From: Plicaturopsis crispa FD-325 SS-3 | Lineage: Eukaryota > Basidiomycota > Agaricomycetes > Amylocorticiales > Amylocorticiaceae | Reading direction: 5' to 3' | Length of the DNA stretch: 64,000 bases | Assembly (NCBI GenBank): GCA_000827205.1 | Contig: KN832556.1 | Location: 2,288,969 to 2,352,968 of the forward strand | In this document: one piece after another, positions 1 to 11,482 of the stretch | Layout of the letters: every line of letters begins with the position of its first letter | Position numbering within the stretch: position 1 is the first letter of the stretch | Translations under genes and position numbers: made by a program | Notes under the pieces: model-generated | Databases searched by the model: none | Seen by the model: the letters and a program-made list of their open reading frames with translations, nothing else | What the model was told of the DNA's origin: nothing

Positions 1-1275
1 AAAACAGTTATTCAGTCCTTCTCGTTCCAATCGTAAGTGCATTCTGTCTACTTTTCACATTTGTCGCTCAACGAAATGCATAGATTGACGGCGTCCTCAA
101 AGAAATTACAAAGAATTTCACTACGCAGTTCGCGAAGCAGATCTCCAGCCGGACAGATTTGGGCACGATACTATCGAGAGCACCAGGAATAATTACGACG
201 CCCATGGATTATACTATCGACAATATACGACCGTTCGACGTTGCAGTGTGCGTATCCTCCTCCTCGTTGATTTTGACTGTATTGACCTCTCATTACAGTG
301 CCTCCGCCATCGACTTCGTCGGCTTGATCTATCTACTCATTCTTTCCGTGCGTAGTCTCTTCGCGTGGTCCCATATCGCATGTCACTAAATATATCTCCA
401 TGATCTTGCAGTTCATAACCGCTGTATGTCCTTCTATCACCGAGCATGAAACTGTCCATACTGACTCACAGGCATAAAGCTAATCAACACCAACACGCGT
501 ATAATGGCTTCGGGGCTGGAACGTCGACTCACGCTCCGGTCTCTTATCATGGTCCGCCTTATTGCACCTGTGTCCGCGTACTTCTTCATATCAGTAAGAA
601 TGCCTCGTTCACCGTTCACCCTCGTACTGCTAAATAACATGTGCTGCGCAGCTGTTCTACTCCCTCCTGAGTCTGGCGTTCCAGGCGCCGTTCAGCCGAG
701 AATTGGGTCGCGCAGGATTCTTCGTTTACTGGATGCTCTCCTGGCTCGCGATGACCGCACTGTTCGTTGTTTCATATATGTTTCACCCGTCGTGCTTTCT
801 TAACTAATCTGGGGTCTTAAACAGCGGGATGGCCGTAGAGGCCATGGTCACAATACTGACCGTGAGGTTCATTGCCTTCTTCCTCATCATATGGATCATC
901 AGTACGTCTCTTCTATGAGCTACATATCGGCTTTAACTCAAGGCGTCTACAGGCAACGTGTCGGTTAGCTTCTACCCCATCGAGGTCCTTCCGAAAATCT
1001 TCCGCTATGGCTACGCGGCGCCGTTTTACAACGTCTCTCGCGCCGTGCGCTCGATTCTCTTCCAGACCAAGAACGACAGTGAGTAGTACCCCACTTCACA
1101 CAATATTGCGATTTCACTGATACACGTTCCAGTCGGGTTAAATTTCGGCGTGATATTCGCGTGGATTGCCATCTCGTGCATCACGATCCCACTGTTCCAG
1201 TGGTACGTTCGAAGAGGGGAGGTGAAGGCATTACGCGCTCAGCAGCTGAACGAGAAGGCGGCGGCGGCGACTTAG
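1..1275 (+). CDS. SNG1-family (DUF3533) membrane protein, 3' part
   Basis: Several short exons read through GT-AG introns into a polytopic membrane protein that is cut by the left edge of the window, so its start is missing. The C-terminal exons carry the stretch FYPIEVLPKIFRYGYAAPFY followed by a hydrophobic helix and FQWYVRRGEVKALRAQQ, then an alanine run before the TAG. This end is typical of the DUF3533/SNG1 family; the founding yeast member is linked to nitrosoguanidine resistance and is thought to act in the plasma membrane or endomembranes. An upstream exon with TIDNIRPFDVAV and hydrophobic exons around 290-800 fit the same topology. Family assignment rests on motif memory. Exact borders of the small exons between 290 and 440 are uncertain. 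Confidence 0.75.
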
Positions 1276-1676
1276 TTATGATGCCTAGTCGTTAGACTAA
1301 GATCTATCGTACGTTGTATAATGTTTTCTTCGAGCACTTATAATACCATAAACTATAACATAGACTCAAGGCTATCGCAAGTCTGAAATTGAACTTGTAA
1401 GTGGCTGATGTTTGAGCTATGACTGGTATCCGTTGATTCAGAATATCCATAGCAGCTGCGGGCCGCCTTGATATGCGGGATGAATGGCCTGGTCGGATAT
1501 AAAATCTGGGCCGTCTTGTGGTCTACTTATACCCTCTCTTCCCCTCGATGGCTGACTTCCTCACGTCTCGCAACACTCTCACCGCTACCTCATAGCCTGT
1601 CAGAATTTTTGACGGTCACGTCGCTGGACGACAGGCTCAAAGCGCGCACAATTCTATACGCACTTACCCTTACACG
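1276..1676. other. intergenic, no gene seen
   Basis: About 400 bases between two genes on the same strand. It should hold the 3' UTR of the SNG1-type gene and the promoter of the next gene. A run of AT-rich sequence lies at 1310-1390. I see no conserved motif that I would call a regulatory site. Confidence 0.5.
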
Positions 1677-2549
1677 ATGCTCAAGACACTGAAACAGAGA
1701 TTCACTGAGTTCTCTCCGGACACTGGCCAAGAGAGGACCGGGCTGGGGCTTCGCTCCTCTTCTTCGGTGAGCCCCACTACATTGTGTTGAGAGCCCACGA
1801 TCCGCAATGCTCATGGAGTCGTAGGTACAGTCTTCCAGCTATCGCAGCATGGTGAACAAGCACTGGAATAACACGGCCAGCGAACCTGTGAGTAGCCTCT
1901 GGATATTGCGGAAATGCATCATACTTACCCCTGATGAAAGGCTTTGAATGAAAATGCGCTGCGACGTGGATCGCCTATAGTAGACCGCAACAATAGCCCC
2001 TTACCCACGGAAACAGACGTCAGAGCGGTGCTATACTCTCCGTCTCCCGGCGCAAGCATCCCATCCAGCCGGTCCAGCCAGCGCCATACGCAGGAGTCGC
2101 TGAGCACCCCGTCGTGGCCGCGCCTGAGCTCCTCCGCGTCCCTGGGAAACGTGACGATGCCGACGCGCTCGACCAACCGCGAGCACACCATGGCCACCAT
2201 GTCCCACCGCCCCGGGCAGCGCGTGCAGCTCGGCAGCAACCTACGGCACCTCGCCGGGACCAGTTCAAGTCGGCGCCCGAAGTCCGTGTACGTGCGCCCG
2301 TCGTCGCCCGGGCGAGAGCCCCGGAACACCGTGCGGGAGGACTACCCGTGGTCGCCGACGGACAATTTGGACTTCAACGCGACTGAGCCACACGGGGAGG
2401 ACGAGGACGCGCCCCCGCCGACGTACTCGCGCTTCGACCCGCTCCTGCACCGCTGGCAGTTCCCCGACTCGCGTGGGCGGCACCGTCGACGGCAAGAACG
2501 AGACTTCAGTGGCGACCTCGGGTTCATGCAAACTGGGCCATATTATTGA
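1677..2549 (+). CDS. Ser/Pro-rich protein of unknown function (about 253 aa)
   Basis: Three exons (1677-1766, 1825-1887, 1941-2549) join in frame through two consensus GT-AG introns of 58 and 53 nt. This is the main support that the gene is real. The product starts MLKTLKQRFTEF, then becomes rich in Ser, Pro, Arg and Thr with phosphorylation-like patches such as SIPSSRSSQRHT. It ends in an acidic proline segment (EDEDAPPPTYSRFDP) containing a PPPTY motif, a possible PPxY-type WW-domain ligand, and a basic RGRHRRRQER stretch. There is no signal peptide and no membrane segment. I do not recognise the family. Low complexity suggests an intrinsically disordered regulatory or adaptor protein, but that is inference. 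Confidence 0.6.
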
Positions 2550-2843
2550 TTTTATATGCTGTTATCCTGTGTTAGATATTATATGTTTACAATGTTTGCA
2601 AGTTGTCGTCGAGGCATAGCGGCCGCGTTGGGACTGGGAGATAAGATAAAAATTATGTGTCCGCCTTCGATCCGCGCCCAAGTTCGCACGCGTCGCCCAA
2701 ATGTGCCGTTCGCAATTGGACTAGCCGCCGCCACGCATCTCACCGGCGTGGACAACGCACACATGCTAAGCATAAAATTATACTGATATAACCTACTTGT
2801 TGCTGGTATACAGCCCTTTTCTCTCTCTCGCGAACCCCCAACC

Positions 2844-4295
2844 ATGTCCTGCATTCCACGCACAAGCTCTCTGTCGCGCTCGTTGTCGCGCTCGCTCGCG
2901 ACGTTGAACCATGCCCCGCCAGCAGGAAAAAGGTGAGTCGCGTCTATTCGGCTTAGCAGGCACAGCGGGTGACACTGGTGAAAAGTCCAACAGGTTTGTA
3001 TGCCCATTTCGCTCTCAGGGTCAGCGGAGAACTAAGCATGCGCGCAAACCAGCCATCGTAATGATGAACATGGGAGGACCGTCCACCGTGCGTGTATTCT
3101 CACATCGTTCTCTGGAAGGCTGTTCATTTTGTCAGGATACACGCAACTCAGGTCCCGGAGACGTACGACTTCCTCAAGAATCTGTTCTCCGACCGTGACC
3201 TCATCCCCCTGCCCTTCCAAAAAATACTCGCACCGTATATCGCCCGGCGGCGGACACCCCAGATAGAACAGCAGTACACGGACATCGGTGGAGGTTCCCC
3301 TATTCTCCGTTACACGGAGCTTCAGGGCGCAGGCATGGCCTCCCTTCTCGACGAGCTCCATCCGGAAACGGCACCTCACAAGAGCTACGTGGCTTTCCGC
3401 TACGCACGGCCTTTAACAGACGAGACGGCGCGTCAGATGAAGGCGGATGGCGTGAAGAGGGCCGTTGCGTTTACACAATACCCACAGTACAGTTGCAGTA
3501 CGACGGGCAGCAGTCTGAACGAACTGTTTCGACGGGGCCAAAGCGGTGAGATCGGCGATGTCGAATGGAGTGTCATAGATAGGTGGGGCACCCATCCGGG
3601 ATTTATTGAGGTACGTGTTCTCGACGTGACGTGCTTCTGTGTGTCTTATAGTATTGCAGTCGGTTGCGCAGAATGTAGAAGCCGCTATTGCGAAATTCCC
3701 CGAGGCGACGCGTTCTGACACGGTCCTCCTGTTCTCCGCGCATTCTCTCCCGATGTCCGTGGTGAATCGTGGGGACCCTTATATCTTGGAAGTTTCTGCA
3801 ACCGTGGCTGCCGTGATGGAGCGGCTGGGCCACTCCAACCCCTACCGTCTCGTGTGGCAGTCACAAGTGGGCCCGTCCGCGTGGATGGGTATGCAGACGA
3901 ATGACGCGATCAAGGGCCTCGCACGACTCGGGAAAAAGCAGATCGTGCTCGTACCTATAGCTTTCACAAGTGACCATATCGAGACCCTGTACGAGCTGGA
4001 CCTGGAGTACGTGAAGGAGGCAAAGGAGGCAAGCGTTCTCTTCTGTGTGCCCCGTCTTCAGGGCGCTATCACTGACGTCTTTCTGTAGCATGGCATGGAA
4101 GCCATTCGCGCGGAATCATTAAACGATTCGCCGGTGTTTATTCGTGCACTCGCGGACATCGCTTCAGAGCACTTGCGTGCATATTCGGCTCGCAAAGCCG
4201 GCCCAACGAGCGTGCAGCTCGGACTGCGGTGTCCTGGGTGCACGAACGCGACGTGTGGGCAGCAGAAGGCCTGGTTCGCGCGCGGGGGGAGGTGA
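2844..4295 (+). CDS. HEM15: ferrochelatase
   Basis: This is the last enzyme of haem synthesis, inserting ferrous iron into protoporphyrin IX at the mitochondrial inner membrane. Visible marks are MNMGGPST near the N-terminus, [25 protein letters not shown], the active-site HSLPM ([16 protein letters not shown]) and [14 protein letters not shown] with the conserved acidic residue. The first exon starts [20 protein letters not shown], an Arg/Ser-rich mitochondrial presequence, which supports the start at 2844. At least three introns are present; the second exon may begin near 2994, so the presequence-core junction is uncertain. The C-terminus carries C-x2-C-x4-C (CPGCTNATC), spaced like the [2Fe-2S] ligands of animal and fission-yeast ferrochelatases and absent from budding yeast. 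The next gene, ERG8, follows on the same strand after about 420 bases. Confidence 0.95.
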
Positions 4296-4717
4296 TGTGC
4301 ATATATCTGAACCACACTTGTAACACATAAAAAGAGTCGACGCAAGTCGACCACTTCTTGAGCAAGTAATTATTTCTCAAACAGGATTTGAGGGTTGCAT
4401 TGCTCTGCTTGTCGCTCATCCGTGCTCTCATCCGTTCTGTGCAGGTCTCTTCTTCTCCTCGTTTCCCCCATGGATCCAGAGCTGAGGTCTGCACCTTCCT
4501 CCCTGCCTGCATTCGATCGGGGTATCGAAGGCCTCGTGTCCGCAATTGTGCAAAATGAAATCGGGGCGTCAAAGTCCCTGAACGTTTGAGCCACTGATCA
4601 CTCGATACACATCGCACAACGGCCGCGGTGAAGTCTGAGATAGAACAATTAGTATAAGAACACGGGCCCTCCAGATATCCTAGGACCCAAACTAATTGTG
4701 TTTGTGCAACCGCCGCC
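4296..4717. promoter_or_regulatory. spacer between HEM15 and ERG8
   Basis: The spacer holds the ferrochelatase 3' UTR and the ERG8 promoter. The ERG8 start has a strong context (CCGCCATG) at 4714-4720. I see no separate gene here. Confidence 0.4.
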
Positions 4718-6607
4718 ATGTCCAGCAGCGCAACCGTCGTATCTTCGCCCGGAAAAGTGTTGGTCGCGGGTGGATATCTGGTCCTCGACCCCGCCTTCTC
4801 TGGTGTCGTGGTCTCTACTTCCTCCCGGTTCTACACCTCGATCTCCGAAGCGCCGTCTGGGAACGAGATCCGCGTGCGATCGCCCCAGTTTGTCGACGCG
4901 ACGTGGGTGTACTCGGTTAATTTTGTCGAGGGGGGCATCCAAGTAGACAAGTAAGTCACCACGAACGGCTAGAGCGCGCCGACTTCTAGCAAAGGCATCT
5001 GTACTGACGGATATTTCGATAGTGTCACGCAGGAATCGAAGAATAAATTCGTTCATCTCGCCCTTCAGAGCACTCTCGCGGTTGCAGTGGAAATCAAAGG
5101 AGTCGACGCTGTGAAGCAAAGTCTCTCCAAGGGATTGGACATTGCAATCGTGGGGGATAACGATTTCTATTCACAACGAGCGAAGGTCCGGCCAAAACTC
5201 TGATCTCCTCTGCTTCCCCGATTTATTTACCCGTTACTTCCAGTTGGCTGAGCTAAATCTCCCCCGTAGTCTCGCCTCCCTCTCACACATCCCCCCCTTC
5301 ACCCCGACTGGAGTGCGTCTCCCAGACGTCCACAAGACGGGCCTGGGTTCCTCTGCAGCGCTCATCACATCCCTCGTATCCGGCCTCCTGCTGCACCTAT
5401 CGGCGATACCTCGCGCGGCGTTCTCAGAAGTGTCCAGTGAGGGCCGACATCTCGCGCACAATCTCTCCCAATACGTGCACTGTCTTGCCCAGGGCAAAGT
5501 CGGCAGCGGCTTCGATGTCTCCGCGGCTGTCTTTGGCAGCCAGCTGTACACACGATTCGATCCTGAAGTCTTGCAAAGCTTGATGAAAGACGACTCGGTA
5601 CGATACATCATTTTCGGCCGTGTATGCATGGGATGAACCCTCGTTTAGCTGCGGAAGGAACCCCTGCTTCCCGTCCTCTCTCCGTCGAACAAAGCTTGGA
5701 ACTACCAGGTCAAACCTTTCCAGCTCCCGCCTCTAACACGGCTCATGTTAGCCGATGTCGACGCCGGCAGCGATACGCCCTCACTGGTCGGGAAAGTATT
5801 GAAGTGGCGCAAGGATCACAGTGATAAATGTGAGTCTCGCGTGCCATACCTTTGCAGGTGCAACACCGCTGACCGCCCGTGATGTGTAGCCACCAAGCAC
5901 TGGGGAGATTTGGACCAATCGAACCAAGCGCTAGCCCAGACGCTTCTCAGGCTGTCGCAGCTGCACGCTGAGAATGCTGCAGACTACGCGTCGGCTGTTA
6001 AATACATATCGTCTCTGCGGTCAATCCAGGTACGCCCACATTTTCTTTGCCGCGTGCGGCTATGTTTTGACGGAATTTCAGTGGCTTGCAAATCCAAATC
6101 TGCCAGCAAGTGAAACACGCGTCGTGCAGGCATTTTACGATGTACATACCCATGGCCAGGTAAGCTGCATCGGATCGGGCGAGGCCAAATATTGAAATTT
6201 GCGGCCGGTAGGATATCCGGGAAAAGATGCGCGAGATGGGTGCATATTCGGGCGTCCCCATCGAGCCGGAAGAACAGACCCACCTTCTCAATGCATGCAT
6301 ATCCTTGCCAGGCGTCATTGCAGGCGGTGTCCCTGGTGGTACGTACCCGTCAAATCACTGTGCGATCCATTGCTCATGGCATAAATTTCGTATAGCCGGA
6401 GGTTACGACGCGATATGGCTGCTCATCTGCGATGCCGGCCCAATTCCTCACCAGAGCCCACCGATCGACCTTGTCGAGGGTGTGTGGGGCGAGTGGAAGG
6501 AACTAGACGTGTCCCCGCTGTCTGCGTCCGAGAGCACCGCAAAAGGCGTGCGCATAGAGAACCCAGAGGAGATCCCGGGATTAAGTCACGCTATATCCAG
6601 TAAGTAG
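4718..6607 (+). CDS. ERG8: phosphomevalonate kinase
   Basis: A GHMP-family kinase that phosphorylates mevalonate-5-phosphate in the cytosolic mevalonate pathway toward ergosterol and dolichol. The N-terminus has SPGKVLVAGGYLVLD, and the ATP-binding GHMP motif KTGLGSSAALITS lies in the third exon. KVGSGFDVSAA follows shortly after, and the C-terminal glycine loop GVPGAGGYDAIWLL is formed across the last exon junction near 6341-6396. Seven exons join in frame through short introns; the last codons are SSK before TAG. Every family landmark expected of Erg8 is seen in order, and I see no stop or frameshift. The amino-acid transporter gene on the opposite strand ends only about 90 bases downstream, so the two are convergent with close 3' ends. 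Confidence 0.95.
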
Positions 6608-6699
6608 TCCGAATGTACACCACTCATATAAGTCCGTTACTGTGATCGTCCGCCTACACGTCCGCTACACGGCCCCCCTCCTAGCTAGCCTAGCCTATC

Positions 6700-8844
6700 C
6701 TAGATACACATCTTCGCGTCACCTTCTGGTGTCCACGTTTTTTGTAGAGCGAGGAATAGAGATATCGACATGACTACGACACCGAAGGCGACACATGCGA
6801 ATGCGGGGAGTTTTGTGCGCGAGTACCAGGGTCGACGGGAGTCGATGAGTTTGAGGTAGCATGCTGCAGGAAAGATGAACGCTAGAGCTGTTGCAGACAC
6901 GCCGCCAGTTATCTCTAACATGACGCCCAAGTCGCAAGTGACCAATGCCACTGGATAGGATATGAGTAAGAAGACAAATTATGAAAAGGAGCAAGCAAAT
7001 AATGTACCTAGCATGGAGGCAAATAATATCGACGTCGTGAAAAATAAGTGTCGTTGTTGATTGAAGGTCTCGTGCGAGAAGAAGTATTGCTCGACCACCT
7101 ATAGCCACAGGTTAACACGGCGCCTAGTAGAGAGCAAGGGTTCACATACCTCTCGGCATACGAAAAGCTCTAGAGGGAGCGTGGTGAACATATTGAGTCC
7201 GAAGCAAAACCGTGCAACGTTGATTAAGGTATCGTTCTGAAGAGGATTTAGAATACGGATAATAATTACGAGACCACAGAAAAGCGCACCCGTGCAAAGT
7301 TGTTGAGGATGTTACCATGGGTTTTGTCCGTGAACACGAGGAAGGCGGACACAGCGAGTGTGGTGCAAGCCACTAACGATATTGCCGTCGAAATATGGGT
7401 GACATTCGCGAACCGGTCTAGCGTTGGCGTGCGCAGACTCCCGTAGATCAGTAGCGAGTTGTGGTGGCACACAAAGGCAAAGCTGATAACGCCAATGGCC
7501 TGAAATATTCCAGGTTCGATTATAGAGAAGCGCTTCGATGGGTCCCCTTTCAATTCCGGCGGGACCTGGGGACCTTCGATGATTACGGACGTGACAATGA
7601 TTAGCATGCCGATAAGAGCGAGGCCCGATGCGCGGGCTAACTTGTGGATATCGCGGTAGAGGGAGAGAGGGTATGACACGCAGATCGTACATAGCGAGAT
7701 GATGAACTGGCGGTTCGCGAATATGGACAGGACGGGTACGTTTTGTAGGTTTGGTGCCAGTGACCGGACGACGTGGGGTATTGTATCGCCTGCGATAAGA
7801 TACCGCGTTAGTTTGAGATATATTTGTGAACGAGCGATAGTACCTATTATTATTCCAAATGCGCACATGCCTGGAAACGTTTCAGCGACTGCACGTATAG
7901 CTGATGAAACCTCTCTCACCTCCGAATGCGAATGCAAATTGGAAAAAGGACACAGCTGCACGGCCACTGGAGCCAAAGCAGCTGTTCATGATGCCAATAT
8001 ACGAATTCGTTCCACTAAGTTTTGCGTTGATGACAATCAGACGTATTGTCCAGTCGGTCACGCCGCACAGCACGACAAGCAGAAAGAGCCCCGTGAAGAA
8101 CCCTGCTTGGCTGACTGCATATGGTAAGCCTGCTAGCAGCATTAACGACAGTAATAAACATCATGGGCTCTGAAGATTTACCGATGATGCCTACAAGTGA
8201 AGCACATGAGCAAGAAAATACATTGATGGTGCAGGCGTAATTACAGGAAGGGCATTACCTGCCCCAAGAATCGAGTTCGCCATGTTAGCCACAGAGTCAA
8301 GCATCCCTCCACCTGCTATTCGTTTAGCGGCTAGCTCCTCCAAATCAACATCGTGCTCTTCCGGAGGTGCGTTTCCTGTGTTTAGTGGAAGAGTTGTATC
8401 TGGACCTCGTCGAGCAGCGGAATCCAGAAGGCCTACGAGCAGCGGCATAGTCCTGTCACGGCCGCGGGAGGACCGGGACGGAGGTTGCTCGGTATGAAGC
8501 TGGTCGGCAGTCTCCTCGTCAATTTCATCTGAATCGAGTTCAAATTCTGCGGGCGTTGAGCAGGATATGCGAAACCGATGTCACGAAACCATACCTGCTT
8601 CCCGGCTACGCGTCGTCGACCTCAAAGGTGGAGCTATGACCTGCACATTGTCCTCAAACCTGACGCTATGAGGGGTTGTGCCATTCGGGTTGAAAAGGGC
8701 GCTGTCGCTGTCGTCCTCATCGTCATCCACGGCGAACACGACACGTCCGTCAGCGGAAAGGTCTTCCCGAGAGTTGTTTAGTAACGGCTGGCTCGCCTCG
8801 CCCTCCGCCCCTCGGTCTCGAGGTCGAGTCGATTGGCCAAACAT
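6700..8844 (-). CDS. AAAP-family (AVT/SLC38-like) amino-acid transporter
   Basis: The protein begins with an acidic Ser-rich cytosolic tail of about 140 residues (SQPLLNNSRED, VDDDEDDSD, HDVDLEELAAKR). The Aa_trans core follows: GGGMLDSVANMANSILGAG, then GIIGLPYAVSQAGFFTG and further hydrophobic helices to the end. This is the pattern of vacuolar AVT proteins and SLC38 transporters, which couple amino-acid movement to protons at the vacuole or plasma membrane. About ten membrane segments are visible. The start at 8844 is the first ATG of the acidic tail exon. The GIIG part of the core motif is supplied by a separate 9-nt microexon (8181-8189). The N-terminal tail resembles vacuolar members, but substrate and location are inferred. 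Confidence 0.88.
8181..8189 (-). other. 9-nt microexon of the AAAP transporter
   Basis: On the minus strand the sequence reads acceptor ...TAG, then GCATCATCG, then donor GTAAATC. The preceding exon ends ...GGGGCAG and the following one begins GCTTACCATATGCAG. Together they give G-A-G-I-I-G-L-P-Y-A, the conserved core of Aa_trans proteins. Without the microexon the motif would lack three residues. Confidence 0.8.
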
Positions 8845-9093
8845 ATCCCGCTATAGCATCAAGATACTCGAGAAAGTAGAAAGACAGCAAGTACTATGTG
8901 AGCATTTGAGACGAAAAGTCGATGCAGTCGTGAGTTTCAAAGTACAGCTCCCACGTGCGCGTCTGAAATCGGTTCACTGTTCCCCGTTCCCCGCAGCCTC
9001 TTCACACAACGCATATTATTTTATTCCCATCGCTGGGCAGGTCCCCTCAACGTCTTGTCCAACCAGCCAGCTCTTACAGTTTTCACGACGACG
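8845..9093. promoter_or_regulatory. divergent promoter, AAAP transporter / PL14 lyase
   Basis: These 249 bases separate two head-to-head genes. A CACGTG E-box lies at 8952-8957 and an AT-rich stretch (about 9010-9025) lies upstream of the PL14 start. Function of either is inferred. Confidence 0.4.
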
Positions 9094-10426
9094 ATGGCGC
9101 AGCCGAAATACACCGCGGCTTTAACGTTCGTTTTGCTCTGTGCCAGTCCGGCTTTGGCAGCATCGTCGACCTCCGCCGCAGCTTTGGCCAGCCAATACTC
9201 GCTTACCACAAGCACCTCGCTCCCCTTTCCGACCGCCACGCAAACTAGTTCCGATGCACAAGCCCTGATGGTCTCCCAATGGTCGCTGAGCAAGGGGAAG
9301 ATCCAAAATGGCGCGGACGATCTCTCATTTGTCGACGATCCGTTCCCAAGTTCAAGCACGCCCGGCACGAGCAGCTTGAACACGACAAGCCCTGTCCTTC
9401 AAGTGACGTACCCCGCTGGCAGCTACTCGCATGACACTGGAGGAACGCAGCTGTACTCGCTGTGGAACACGACGGACGGCTCTGTCTTTCAGTCGATGGT
9501 GCTTTCGTACGAGGTCGCGTTCGACAAGGGCTTCGACTGGGTGAAAGGAGGGAAGTTGCCAGGATTGCGCGGTGGACCGGATCCTAACGGATGCTCGGGC
9601 GGTAGCCAACCCAATGGCAGTGACTGCTTCAGCTCGAGAGTCATGTGGAGGACGGGTGGTGCTGGCGAAGGTTTGTCCTCGGTGTTTCCTCATCGCCATC
9701 GTGCCAGCTGACACACTTTAATTTCCTAAGTTTATGCGTACTTGCTGGAGCCCGACAGCTTATGTGGTGATAGCAAAGACAAAAGTGTTATCTGCAACTC
9801 AGATTTCGGCGTCAGCTTCGACAGAGGATCGTTTACCTTGCAGAGCGGCCAGTGAGTCGCCTTCTATGCGGGGTATCATCTGGTCCCTGATCACCATGTG
9901 AAGGTGGAATCGGATAACGATGCTCGTTCAGCTCAACAATCCGCCATCTTCAGCGAATGGCAAGATAATGCTTCTGTGCGTGGTCCACTTACGGTCAAAC
10001 GCGTCCTAGGCACTGACCCTATCTATAGTTTCAATGACGCCCCTGTGGTCTCCCACCAGAACTTACAACTTCGTAATAGTACGGACATCGATGTGGGAGG
10101 CTTGTATCTTTCGTATGTACCCCGCACTTCTCAGCCAACCCCGTTGACTGATGTGCTTCTTTGTATTAGAACATTCTTCGGAGGTACGGTGTCTAGATGT
10201 ATATTGTGCTTCTTAGTTACCCATGCCCCTTCATCTAGGGAGTGATACGACCTGGGAAACACCGACCACGACCCACACATACTTCCGGAACTTCCAACTG
10301 TGGGGTGGGTCCTCCGCATCGAACGGCACGTCTACCGCAGTCAACGGCGCGATCCCCACATCGGATTGGAACAGCTGGTTTGTCTGCCTCACGGTGGCGC
10401 TTTTCTCGTGGGCGGTGGGACTTTGA
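9094..10426 (+). CDS. polysaccharide lyase family 14-like secreted protein, probable GPI anchor
   Basis: The start at 9094 gives MAQPKYTAALTFVLLCASPA, a clear signal peptide ending in ALAA. The body has FDWVKGGKLPGLRGG, Asn-rich sequence, SSRVMWRTGGAGE, VYAYLLEPDS and a later WNRITMLVQLNNP stretch. These are features of the fungal PL14 (alginate/glucuronan lyase-like) jelly-roll family. Exons then give TFFGGSDTTWETPTTTHTYF and FRNFQLWGGSS. The C-terminus is SASNGTSTAVNGA followed by a hydrophobic tail (WFVCLTVALFSWAVGL), which looks like a GPI-anchor signal. The enzyme probably cleaves an acidic polysaccharide at the cell wall or outside the cell; the true substrate in fungi is not known from sequence. 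At least four introns are present. The gene is divergent from the transporter gene. Confidence 0.85.
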
Positions 10427-10889
10427 CCCGGAGCGCGTTAGTACATAGGTCTGAAGTTTTCTCTTTCTCCGCATGGGACATTGTAACGGATTCACAGCAC
10501 CTGTATTGTCCGGCCTATACTCTATTACTCCGGGCCGTCCCACTCATAATTGCACGCATCTTCATCGACACAATTGGCGGTGTGCCTGCGTTTGCGGTTA
10601 GACTTGAGAGGTAAGTATGCAATCGCTGCTCCTGCCCCTCGGCGGTGCCGCCGGTCCATACAGTGCGCCGACATCGAGCTATCGGACTACTATAACACGT
10701 CTACAGCATAAGCCAAAATCGACGCGTGCCATCGCAGCGCGTCATGGCTTGGTGTCTAATCTTTCCAAGACACCTTCTATCCAGGCTGGCCGCGGACTGT
10801 CGCGACGTTCTACAGGTCTTCTCTAGTACCCCTCTCTTCCCCCGACATTACCCCGCCGCCATAGTTTTGGAAAAGGATTCGCATAGACA
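10427..10889. other. intergenic, no gene supported
   Basis: PL14 3' flank. There is one hydrophobic open stretch near 10540-10612 ending in a GTAAGT, but I could not join it to anything upstream or downstream. No feature is claimed. Confidence 0.4.
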
Positions 10890-11320
10890 ATGGAGTGCTA
10901 TTGGCTCAACCTTTTTTTCAGCCCGATGTTCCATGCGACCACCGGCCAACGGGCGCCGTTCTTCGTGGACGATCTCTAGTTCCGTCAGTCGCGTCCAACC
11001 TGGAGCTGGGAGCCGGCCGCTAAATTTTTTCGCCGTGGCTTACAGTACGCGTAGATGCACTTCGAGTTGGACTCGAAGTTCAGCGGGGAGCAGCGGGTGA
11101 GTCCTCTATCGATCTGGACGTTGATGTGTAGACCCTCTCCTATCGATTTTCGAAATTCTGGTCGTATCGCAGGACTGGTGCGATTGGTAGACGAGTTTTA
11201 TTTCGTCGAGACCAACGCTGCCGCGAAGGGAAGCGCGCCGAAGAATAAAGCCAGAACCGGCAAGGCCATTAGCCGAGGGCCGAGACGAGTCGATCTCGGC
11301 CGGAAGAGGAAGGTGAGTAA
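10890..11320 (+). pseudogene. possible decayed gene fragment upstream of the MFS gene
   Basis: One frame reads like protein (SPMFHATTGQRAPFFVDDL, SWEPAAKFFRRGLQYA, MHFELDSKFSGEQR) but is interrupted by TAG codons at about 10976 and 11051. After a plausible intron (GTGAGT near 11097 to ...TCGCAG at 11171) it continues GLVRLVDEFYFVETNAAAKG and ends in a Lys/Arg-rich tail. I do not recognise the family. Two in-frame stops make it either a relic or a misread of multiple exons. It is separated from the MFS start by about 160 bases. Confidence 0.3.
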
Positions 11321-11482
11321 GAATCGAAACGCGAGGTCGCGCATATTTCGGCTCAGAGGCTCATCTTCCGCTGGGTCCCCTCCTTTCTATAAAACTGGGC
11401 CCTAGCTCTCCACTTTTTCTCCAGAATTCCCTCTCGTAACACACATCGAACTACCCCACAACTTCTAGCCCTCCCCTTTCCC

